Source: Firmicutes bacterium UBA1535
Lineage (GTDB): Bacteria; Bacillota; Clostridia; Tissierellales; Sedimentibacteraceae
DNA length: 8,776 nt
Direction of reading: 5' to 3'
Assembly: GCA_002323775.1 (NCBI GenBank)
Contig: DCPV01000275.1
Span: 9,831 to 18,606 of the forward strand
How positions within the stretch are numbered: the stretch's first letter is position 1; each line of letters begins with the position of its first letter. Below, in pieces: positions 1 through 5,630 of this stretch. A program made the position numbers and the translations under genes. Under the pieces are notes generated by a model, which worked only from the letters and a program-made list of their open reading frames with translations, was not told the origin of the DNA and did no database searches.

Positions 1-326
1 CCGCAGAAAAATATTTTTGGATTATTTCCTGGGAAATCATTGTAATCTTCACCATTAAGGGCAGTTATTGTTGCTCTGGCTCCAAGATATGAGCCTCCTA
101 TACCTATGACAATTACAGCCTTAGAGTCATTGATAATTTTTTTAGAAGCCTTCTTTATTTTTTCGTATTCCTCAATATTATCATCATACGAATAATTAAG
201 CCATCCTATAAATTCGCTTCCTGCTCCAGTTCCTTTTAACAACTTGTCATATGCTTCCATGACTTTTTCTTCTAAATTGTCTATCTCATTTTTGCTGATT
301 CCAATATTTTTTAAGTCCACTTTCAT
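1..326 (-). CDS. pgi: Glucose-6-phosphate isomerase, N-terminal 108 residues (runs off left edge)
   Basis: Interconverts glucose-6-phosphate and fructose-6-phosphate in the cytosol (glycolysis and gluconeogenesis, and the entry to amino-sugar synthesis). Only the first 108 codons are inside the window, of roughly 450 expected for the Firmicutes-type enzyme; the active-site Glu/His region lies outside. The reading starts MKVDLKNIGI. It contains the sugar-phosphate-binding (SIS fold) signature IGIGGSYLGAR at residues 74-84, which is highly characteristic of Pgi; Ser79 is in the phosphate-binding loop. The start is supported by AGGAG at 334-338, 7 nt upstream of ATG. The gene begins only 18 nt after the PAS-PP2C phosphatase stop, so the two are almost certainly co-transcribed. 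Family assignment rests on the motif and the N-terminal pattern; the missing C-terminus cannot be checked here. Confidence 0.9.
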   Translation of the reverse strand, partial: MKVDLKNIGISKNEIDNLEEKVMEAYDKLLKGTGAGSEFIGWLNYSYDDNIEEYEKIKKASKKIINDSKAVIVIGIGGSYLGARATITALNGEDYNDFPGNNPKIFFC

Positions 327-344
327 GATTATTCTCCTCTCTTA

Positions 345-1439
345 TTAATCGAGTACCTCAAGCAGCATTATTGCACAATCGTCCTTCAAACTGCCATAGC
401 TAAAGCTTTTTAGCTCAGAATAGATATTCTGTAAAATATTATTAGCATTTTCTATAATATCAATCAACCTATTCTCACCAAATTCTTCTTTATCTTTATT
501 TCTTGCTTCTATTATACCATCAGTGTAAAAAAACAGCTTATCGTTTAATTTTAACTTAACCGTACTGATATCATACTCAACATATTCAAAAATATTGCAT
601 ATCGGATAGCCTCTTGCTTCCAAAAGAGAAGCTTTATTGTCAGATATCAAAATTGGATTTGTGTTGTGTCCGGCATTGACATACGCAAATTCCTTAGATT
701 CCTTATCATAAATACCGAAAAATACCGAAAAATATTTGTCAGCATCAAGATTTAAGGATAAGAACATTTTATGAAGCTCTTTCATTATTTTATTGGGATT
801 ATACTGGTTTCTGCTTAAAGTCCTCAGGGATTGTCTAACAAACATGGTCAATAAAGAGGCAGAAACTCCATGTCCAACAACATCGCATATATAAATACCT
901 GCATATCTGTCATTGATTTTGAAAATATCAAACATATCACCACTGAGCATTTCAGATGGTTCATATATATAATCCAGAATTAATCCGTTATAGATTCCCT
1001 TTAGCGGCAACATTCTATTTTGCATGCTTTGTGCAAATTTAATATCATCAAGCATTACTTTATTTTTAGCATTAATTTCTTTTGTCAGCTTCTTAGAATT
1101 CGTTACATCTCTGAACACCTCTACTGCTGCAACCATTTCATTCCTGCTGTTTTTTATAGGAGAGGAGATGACATTAAAGATTCTATTGTTAAACTCGACT
1201 TCTTTCATCTCAGGTTTGCCTGTTGACAATGTTTTGCAGGATATACAGACATTGCATTTTTCACTTTGTCCAAATAAGCCATAGCATTTCTCACCATCCA
1301 AATCCCTGCCTATATCATCACGCAATTTTTTATTTGAATATAAAACTCTGTTGTTAATATCAACAACTCTTACCCAATCAGTCATTCCTTCAACGATTGA
1401 GAAATAATTACCTTCTAGTCCTCTTAACATTGCTTCCAT
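345..1439 (-). CDS. PAS domain-PP2C (SpoIIE/RsbU-type) serine phosphatase
   Basis: A 364-residue predicted cytosolic signalling phosphatase; no membrane segment or signal peptide is visible. Residues about 10-112 read as a PAS sensor domain (WVRVVDINNRVLYSN early, EVFRDVTNSKKL at its end). A helical linker follows, with DIKFAQSMQNRMLP at 132-145, the usual entry to SpoIIE-type PP2C domains. The catalytic domain keeps the metal-binding aspartates: SGDMFD (D168), CDVVGHG (D186), YTDG (D307) and KDD (D353/D354), plus AGHN at 256-259, so it should be active. The PAS domain has a cysteine cluster at C52, C62, C65 and C68, which could hold a metal or Fe-S centre or be a redox switch. In this family the usual substrates are phosphorylated STAS anti-sigma antagonists (SpoIIAA/RsbV type), but no such gene is in the window. 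GGAGGTGA at 1449-1456, 9 nt upstream, supports the start. It sits 75 nt after yvcK and 18 nt before pgi. Confidence 0.88.
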   Translation of the reverse strand: MEAMLRGLEGNYFSIVEGMTDWVRVVDINNRVLYSNKKLRDDIGRDLDGEKCYGLFGQSEKCNVCISCKTLSTGKPEMKEVEFNNRIFNVISSPIKNSRNEMVAAVEVFRDVTNSKKLTKEINAKNKVMLDDIKFAQSMQNRMLPLKGIYNGLILDYIYEPSEMLSGDMFDIFKINDRYAGIYICDVVGHGVSASLLTMFVRQSLRTLSRNQYNPNKIMKELHKMFLSLNLDADKYFSVFFGIYDKESKEFAYVNAGHNTNPILISDNKASLLEARGYPICNIFEYVEYDISTVKLKLNDKLFFYTDGIIEARNKDKEEFGENRLIDIIENANNILQNIYSELKSFSYGSLKDDCAIMLLEVLD

Positions 1440-1514
1440 AATATATTCTCACCTCCGATTTATTTTATATTCATGTAGATTTTTAAGTTTATTTTAATCT
1501 AAAATGTATAAATT

Positions 1515-2489
1515 TCATACAATTTCTTTTTTCATGCCCGCATATTCATTTAAAAATTTACCAATCTTGGCTGCATTGTGCCTTATATAGTCATGCTTTA
1601 TTTCTATAAAATCATCTGCTATTATTTTTATGCCGTTTTCTTCTAATTCCTTTATTTGTTTATCATCGAGAATTACCTGCTGTGAGCCTTCTTTAATGTA
1701 CTTGCATATATCACTGTCTGATAACTTTCTATTATTTACTATCACATAGTCAATAATGTTTTTGCCAACGTGCTTTTTTATTGCATTCACATGGTCTGCT
1801 ACATTGTAATTATCTGTTTCACCCGGCTGTGTCATCATATTGCATATATAAAAAACCTTGCACTTAGAATCATGTATTTTATCTGCTATTTTATTGATAA
1901 GCAGATTTGGTATAACACTTGTATACAGACTCCCCGGTCCAATTGCCACTATATCTGCTTTTTCAATGTCGTTTAAGGTTTCTTCAAGTGGCTCGCAATA
2001 GTTTGGAACTAATGCTATGGTGTCGATTTTACAATTTACTTTTTTTGCATATAAGGGTATTTCATTTTCTCCGAGTATTACCTCTCCATTGCTTAAAAAT
2101 GCTTTTAAATTAGTATCCTGCAAGGTCATTGGCAAAACCTTGCCTGACAATCTAAATATACTTCCTATCTCATGCAAGGCATGCTCATAATCTCCAAATA
2201 TCTCATACATTGCAGCTATCAGCAGATTTCCAAAGCTTTGACCTTGGAGATAACCCTCCTTGAATCTGTGCTGTAGCAGCTTAAGCATCGAGGGCTCTAC
2301 ATCTGCAAGAGCAGTTATGCAGCTTCGCATATCTCCCGGGGGAAGCATACCTAAGTCCTCTCGCAAGACACCTGAGCCGCCGCCATCATCGGCAACTGTC
2401 ACCACAGCTGTGATATCTTTTGTGAATTTTTTTATTCCTCTAAGAATTACAGATAAGCCTGTGCCGCCGCCAAATACTACTATTTTCAT
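1515..2489 (-). CDS. yvcK: YvcK/CofD-like UDP-sugar-binding morphogenesis factor
   Basis: A 324-residue cytosolic protein of the YvcK (CofD-like, UPF0052) family. In B. subtilis the homologue (about 317 aa) binds UDP-sugars such as UDP-GlcNAc and is needed for normal shape and wall synthesis on gluconeogenic carbon sources. Visible motifs: the N-terminal nucleotide-binding loop FGGGTGLS (6-13), VADDGGGSGVLRED (32-45), LPPGDMR (49-55), GQSFGN (83-88), IGPGSLYTSVIPN (183-195) and CNMMTQPGETDNYN (216-229), all typical. The frame is open to an upstream ATG at 2561, but that 24-residue extension would run through a terminator-like hairpin and has no family counterpart. The ATG at 2489 has AAGGTG 7 nt upstream and puts the glycine loop at the expected N-terminus. 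rapZ lies just upstream, as in most Firmicutes; whiA, the usual next gene, is replaced by the PAS-PP2C gene. Confidence 0.93.
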   Translation of the reverse strand: MKIVVFGGGTGLSVILRGIKKFTKDITAVVTVADDGGGSGVLREDLGMLPPGDMRSCITALADVEPSMLKLLQHRFKEGYLQGQSFGNLLIAAMYEIFGDYEHALHEIGSIFRLSGKVLPMTLQDTNLKAFLSNGEVILGENEIPLYAKKVNCKIDTIALVPNYCEPLEETLNDIEKADIVAIGPGSLYTSVIPNLLINKIADKIHDSKCKVFYICNMMTQPGETDNYNVADHVNAIKKHVGKNIIDYVIVNNRKLSDSDICKYIKEGSQQVILDDKQIKELEENGIKIIADDFIEIKHDYIRHNAAKIGKFLNEYAGMKKEIV

Positions 2490-2496
2490 GTTAATA

Positions 2497-2502
2497 CACC
2501 TT
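2497..2502 (-). promoter_or_regulatory. Ribosome binding site that fixes the yvcK start
   Basis: On the minus strand AAGGTG, preceded by GAGGG, lies 7 nt before the ATG at 2489. It favours this start over the in-frame ATG at 2561, whose codons would cross the hairpin at 2525-2548. Confidence 0.7.
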
Positions 2503-2524
2503 CCCTCTTTAGAAGTGTTATTAT

Positions 2525-2548
2525 AAAAAAGCGAAACGAGTTTCGCTC
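2525..2548 (-). terminator. Rho-independent terminator-like hairpin between rapZ and yvcK
   Basis: On the minus strand AGCGAAA - CTCG - TTTCGCT forms a perfect 7-bp stem with a 4-nt loop (the loop C and G could add a further pair), followed directly by a run of T (TTTTT then ATAA). It sits 36 nt after the rapZ stop and 35 nt before the yvcK ATG. A weaker 5-bp hairpin (TATGT/ACATA, 2549-2564) lies just ahead of it. The shape is that of an intrinsic terminator or attenuator. The stem is short and only moderately GC-rich, so termination may be partial, leaving read-through to yvcK. Confidence 0.6.
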
Positions 2549-2584
2549 TATGTTCGTGCACATATTACATAAAAGCTCTATTAT

Positions 2585-3439
2585 CTACTTAAATTCATCT
2601 CTATGAGATACAGTAACTCTATAGTTTTCATTTCCAAAATAATCTGCCAGTCTGTTTGCTATAGTGACAGATCTATGCTTTCCGCCTGTACAGCCTATTG
2701 AAATTATCAGGTTTGTTTTGCCCTCTAGTATATAGTGCGGCAGTAAAAACTCAAGTAATTTCATAAGCTTATGCAGAAATTCATTGCTAATATCACTTGA
2801 CATAACATAGTCTTGTACCTCTTTATTGTTGCCTGTCAAACGCTTTAAGCTTTCAATATAATAAGGATTGGGTAAAAATCTAACATCAAATACAAGGTCT
2901 GAGTCGCTTGGAATTCCATACTTATAGCCAAAGGATACAAAGCTTACCGTAAGATTGTGGTAAATTTTTCCTTCAATAAATATCCTAGTCACTTCTTCCT
3001 TTAATCTACCTAGCTTAAGGCTTGTAGTATCAATTATATAATCTGATTTTTGCTTTACATCTTTTAAAATTTCTCGCTCTTTTATTATGCCATCAATTAT
3101 TATGCCTGTCTCGCTCAACGGGTGAGGTCGTCTAAGTTCCTTGTATCTTTTCACAAGTTCCTCGTCTGTTGCATCAAGAAATAAGATACTGTGTTTTATA
3201 CCTTTTTCTTTTAAAACTTCCAGACTTGTGAATAAATCATTAAAAAATATGCCTCCCCTTATGTCAACAACGACTGCTACCTTATCTACTGTTTTTGTTG
3301 AAGCCTTGCAAAGTTCAGCGAAGTTAGGCAAAAGCATAGGTGGCAGGTTGTCCATACAATAATAATTCAAATCCTCTAGTACCTTAACCGCTTGACTTTT
3401 TCCTGCTCCAGACATACCTGTTATTATAACAAATTCCAT
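2585..3439 (-). CDS. rapZ: RapZ/YvcJ family nucleotide-binding protein
   Basis: A 284-residue cytosolic P-loop protein of the RapZ (YvcJ, UPF0042) family. E. coli RapZ senses glucosamine-6-phosphate and controls glmS through small RNAs; B. subtilis YvcJ (295 aa) binds and hydrolyses nucleotides and affects competence. Which role applies here cannot be read from sequence. Visible features: Walker A GMSGAGKS (8-15), an acidic strand VAVVVDIRGG (54-63), FLDATDEELVKRYKELRRPHPL (87-108), RFLPNP (187-192) and the C-terminal signature GCTGGKHRSV (249-258), ending SHRDEFK. Length and motifs are complete. AGGAAGG at 3447-3453, 7 nt upstream, supports the start. The gene follows the PHP gene after 81 nt, an AT-rich gap in which I see no convincing promoter. 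A terminator-like hairpin follows the stop codon, before yvcK. Confidence 0.93.
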   Translation of the reverse strand: MEFVIITGMSGAGKSQAVKVLEDLNYYCMDNLPPMLLPNFAELCKASTKTVDKVAVVVDIRGGIFFNDLFTSLEVLKEKGIKHSILFLDATDEELVKRYKELRRPHPLSETGIIIDGIIKEREILKDVKQKSDYIIDTTSLKLGRLKEEVTRIFIEGKIYHNLTVSFVSFGYKYGIPSDSDLVFDVRFLPNPYYIESLKRLTGNNKEVQDYVMSSDISNEFLHKLMKLLEFLLPHYILEGKTNLIISIGCTGGKHRSVTIANRLADYFGNENYRVTVSHRDEFK

Positions 3440-3520
3440 ATTACGCCCTTCCTTTCTCTATTGTCTGTTAAAAACTTTATAATACTACTCTTATAACTAT
3501 ATAAAAAAGCTTTTAATGCT

Positions 3521-4261
3521 CTATTGCTCTAAATTAACTATTTTTTCTAAATTTAATCCTGCATCTATCGCTCTTTTTAAACCAAATTCAAAGCTGCCTA
3601 CTGTATCCTTAATATGGGAATCGCTATTTATCATATATTTAACATCATATTTTTCACATAGCTTAATTTCCTCTACGCTTAGACTATTGCAATTATTGTT
3701 AATTTCAAGCAATACATTGTTTTTACTTGCAGCCTTTGCTATTTCCTCTATATCATAAATCAATCTTCTTCCCGGATGTGTCAATAAATACATTTTATTT
3801 TTATTCATTGCTTCTACAATTGCTTGAGTATTTATTTTTCTTTGTTTTTCTTTTCTAAAGCCCAAGGTTTTGGCTAGCCAATTTAAAATTACAAAGTTGA
3901 AAAAATCCGTGAATCTCTTATATCTGACAAACAAATGATATCCACACAATATAACATCACAATTTTCAAGTATTTCTTTTTCAATATCTGTCTCACCTGT
4001 CAAACTAAGTATATTTGCTTCTACTCCAAATAAAATCTTAATCTGAGGATATTTTTTATTTAAAGCCTTTATTTCAGCTTTTAATTGCGGTATATATTCT
4101 TTTCTAAAGCCATAACGGACATGGGAAAGTCCGTGATTGCTTATAGCTATTTCTTTAAGCCCTTTATCTATCGCCTCTAAAACTATTTCCTCTATGCTGC
4201 TCTTAGCATGGTTAGTTCTTGGCAATATTGAATGAACGTGATAGTCTCTGTTTATTTTCAT
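3521..4261 (-). CDS. PHP-domain metal-dependent phosphoesterase
   Basis: A 246-residue cytosolic protein of the polymerase-and-histidinol-phosphatase (PHP) superfamily, the single-domain kind often called putative hydrolase or YcdX-like. These enzymes bind a di- or trinuclear metal site and cleave phosphate esters; the physiological substrate in this gene neighbourhood is not established. Metal-ligand motifs visible in order: DYHVHS (D6, H8, H10), ISNHG (H43), GVEANI (E81), CGYH (H109), LTHPGR (H162) and NSDSH (D214, H216). All are intact, so activity is likely. The ATG lies 1 nt after the murB stop, and GGAG within the last codons of murB serves as its ribosome binding site, which implies translational coupling. 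PHP genes between murB and rapZ are common in Clostridia. Histidinol phosphatase (HisJ) is a less likely alternative, since no his genes are nearby. Confidence 0.88.
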   Translation of the reverse strand: MKINRDYHVHSILPRTNHAKSSIEEIVLEAIDKGLKEIAISNHGLSHVRYGFRKEYIPQLKAEIKALNKKYPQIKILFGVEANILSLTGETDIEKEILENCDVILCGYHLFVRYKRFTDFFNFVILNWLAKTLGFRKEKQRKINTQAIVEAMNKNKMYLLTHPGRRLIYDIEEIAKAASKNNVLLEINNNCNSLSVEEIKLCEKYDVKYMINSDSHIKDTVGSFEFGLKRAIDAGLNLEKIVNLEQ

Positions 4262-4262
4262 G

Positions 4263-5198
4263 CTAAAACTCTCCTATAATCTTAACTTCCGGCTCTAATT
4301 TTATATTAAACTTAGTATAAACGGTTTTAATTATAATTTCCATAATTTCCATAACATCCTTACATGTTGCCTTATTATAATTTATAACAAAACCACTGTG
4401 CATATCTGAAACCATTGCTCCGCCATGCTTGAAGCCCTTTAAGCCCGCATCCTCTATGAGCTTTGCAGCAAAGCCATTTTCCGGTCTTTTGAAAGTGCTT
4501 CCTGCGCTTGGATAGCTGAGCGGTTGGCTTGCAGTGCGTTTTTCATTTAAAAGCTTAACTCTTGCAAGGATTTTCTCTTTATCACCATATTCGAGACTAA
4601 ATTGCACAGACAGAACAATCAAATCATCTGTTAAAACCTTGCTATCTCTATAGCCAAAGTTCATTTCATCTCTTGTATAGTTATAGATTTCTCCTTTTCT
4701 GTTCATACAGAGAACGCTGTATATTGCATCCTTTATCTCTCCATTATATGCTCCGGCGTTCATTGCGACTCCGCCACCTACAAAACCAGGTATACCGCAA
4801 GCAAATTCTAATCCACCAAGACCATGAGCCGCCGAGTCCTTCGCTACCTTTGAAAGCAAAGCACCTGCACCTGCCACAACAATATTGTCGTTGATTGTGA
4901 TATCAGAGAATTTTTCTCCTATTTTGATTACAAGTCCTCTGTATCCCTTGTCAGATATCAATAGATTAGTTCCATTACCTATTACATAAAATTCTATATC
5001 ATATTTGTTTGAGGCTTGTATAATTTCTCTAAGCTCATCATAGCTGTTTGGCTCTGCGAATAAATCAGTACATCCTCCTATTTTAAAGTAGCTGTGGTTT
5101 CTCAATTCTTCATTTTTCAATATTTTACTGTTTATTTTTGCAGATAATTCTTTTATATATTCATCATATTTATTGAATTGCATATTATTTATGACCAT
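4263..5198 (-). CDS. murB: UDP-N-acetylenolpyruvoylglucosamine reductase
   Basis: A cytosolic FAD enzyme that reduces UDP-GlcNAc-enolpyruvate to UDP-MurNAc with NADPH, the second committed step of peptidoglycan synthesis. The 311 residues match the full-length Firmicutes (type II) enzyme. Visible: SYFKIGG (36-42), the FAD-binding stretch VIGNGTNLLISDKG (72-85), ACGIPGFVGGGVAMNAGAYN (133-152), FGYRDS (181-186, R184 probably catalytic), PSAGSTFKRP (230-239, S234 the proton donor) and LEPEVKIIG (301-309, E304 the second acid). The start is less secure: stops lie in frame at 5208-5213, so it must be the ATG at 5198 or 5183, and neither has a Shine-Dalgarno sequence in normal range. A foldable element abuts the ATG at 5198. 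The gene appears to lead the minus-strand cluster and is coupled to the PHP gene. Confidence 0.95.
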   Translation of the reverse strand: MVINNMQFNKYDEYIKELSAKINSKILKNEELRNHSYFKIGGCTDLFAEPNSYDELREIIQASNKYDIEFYVIGNGTNLLISDKGYRGLVIKIGEKFSDITINDNIVVAGAGALLSKVAKDSAAHGLGGLEFACGIPGFVGGGVAMNAGAYNGEIKDAIYSVLCMNRKGEIYNYTRDEMNFGYRDSKVLTDDLIVLSVQFSLEYGDKEKILARVKLLNEKRTASQPLSYPSAGSTFKRPENGFAAKLIEDAGLKGFKHGGAMVSDMHSGFVINYNKATCKDVMEIMEIIIKTVYTKFNIKLEPEVKIIGEF

Positions 5199-5256
5199 GT
5201 ACCGATTTTACTAAGCGCCATGAACTTCTATATATTGGCTCGGCACCTATCCTTTC
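5199..5256 (-). promoter_or_regulatory. Structured leader directly before the murB start codon
   Basis: On the minus strand GTGCCGA (5246-5240) can pair with TCGGTAC (5205-5199), giving a 7-bp stem with one G-U pair whose 3' side touches the murB ATG. Inside it GCCA (5239-5236) pairs with TGGC (5220-5217) around a 15-nt loop, and an unpaired GCTTAGTAAAA completes the closed unit. The only Shine-Dalgarno-like run, AAAGGA (5255-5250), lies just 5' of the outer stem, about 50 nt from ATG in linear distance but next to it once the stem folds. This could be a translational control element or a small inserted repeat. It was read by eye and no known RNA family is claimed. Confidence 0.45.
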
Positions 5257-5300
5257 ACTATTTTTCGCTTTTTAAAACTATCTTTAACTTTAAAGGTATT

Positions 5301-5329
5301 ATTATATGATTATTCTGTAATTTCGTTTA
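5301..5329 (-). promoter_or_regulatory. Candidate sigma-A promoter for the murB cluster
   Basis: On the minus strand a perfect TATAAT (5306-5301) has TAAACG at 17-bp spacing (5329-5324), a 3 of 6 match to TTGACA. It would give a leader of about 95 nt containing the foldable element next to murB. In DNA this AT-rich TATAAT occurs several times by chance (also near 5389, 5453 and 5466 on this strand), so the choice is tentative. Confidence 0.3.
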
Positions 5330-5450
5330 TATAACATCCGTCTCATTTTAAATTATATATTATTTTTTATTTTGTAATTTTATTACATATTATAATAACA
5401 TTTTTTTATTAATTTTAAAAGAACAATTTATATTTAATAGCTTGTAATTA

Positions 5451-5474
5451 AAATTATAATTAAAAATTATAATT
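5451..5474. repeat. Two tandem 10-bp AT palindromes in the divergent gap
   Basis: AATTATAATT occurs at 5452-5461 and 5465-5474, each a perfect palindrome. Together they make an 11-bp direct repeat (AAATTATAATT) with 13-bp period. They could be a protein site or a bent, easily melted tract upstream of the 5556-5564 promoter. The base composition here makes chance occurrence quite possible. Confidence 0.35.
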
Positions 5475-5555
5475 TAACGCTTTATTTCGCCTTGCTAAAA
5501 CTCGACAATAAAATAATATTTTAATCAAATTTTAAGGAATTTTATGCTTTAAATG

Positions 5556-5564
5556 TGATATAAT
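5556..5564 (+). promoter_or_regulatory. Extended -10 promoter for the DUF445 gene
   Basis: TGATATAAT fits the extended -10 consensus TGnTATAAT exactly. No good -35 is present at 16-18 bp (GGAATT or a neighbour), as is usual for extended -10 promoters. The start point would fall near 5571, giving a leader of about 60 nt before the ATG at 5631. Confidence 0.55.
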
Positions 5565-5580
5565 ATCGATAATATTATAT
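5558..5580. repeat. 9-bp inverted repeat over the DUF445 promoter
   Basis: ATATAATAT (5558-5566) and ATATTATAT (5572-5580) are perfect inverted copies separated by CGATA. The left arm includes the -10 hexamer and the right arm covers the expected start point, where a repressor operator would lie. Both arms are pure A/T, so the match may partly reflect composition. Confidence 0.4.
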
Positions 5581-5630
5581 GAAGTTTGAGTTACAAATCT
5601 TAACATAAGAAAAATTTTGGAGAAAAAATT

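Noticed and set aside
1020..1284. Overlapping plus-strand open frames within the phosphatase gene
   Set aside because: The minus-strand frame carries the clear PAS-PP2C motifs; the plus frames are antisense shadows rich in Leu/Phe/Ser without motifs.
1440..1514. A separate promoter before the PAS-PP2C gene (TATAAA on the minus strand)
   Set aside because: No matching -35 element could be found by eye; read-through from yvcK is a sufficient explanation.
2490..2561. A 24-residue N-terminal extension of YvcK from the ATG at 2561
   Set aside because: It runs through the terminator-like hairpin, has no family counterpart, and the ATG at 2489 has a good ribosome binding site and places the glycine loop correctly.
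3499..3520. AAAAGCTTTT palindrome after the PHP gene as a terminator
   Set aside because: The stem is almost all A-T with no room for a loop; it is too weak to call.
3440..3520. A separate promoter for rapZ (TATTAT/TATAAA on the minus strand)
   Set aside because: No acceptable -35 at 16-18 bp and no extended -10; such hexamers are expected by chance in this AT-rich gap.
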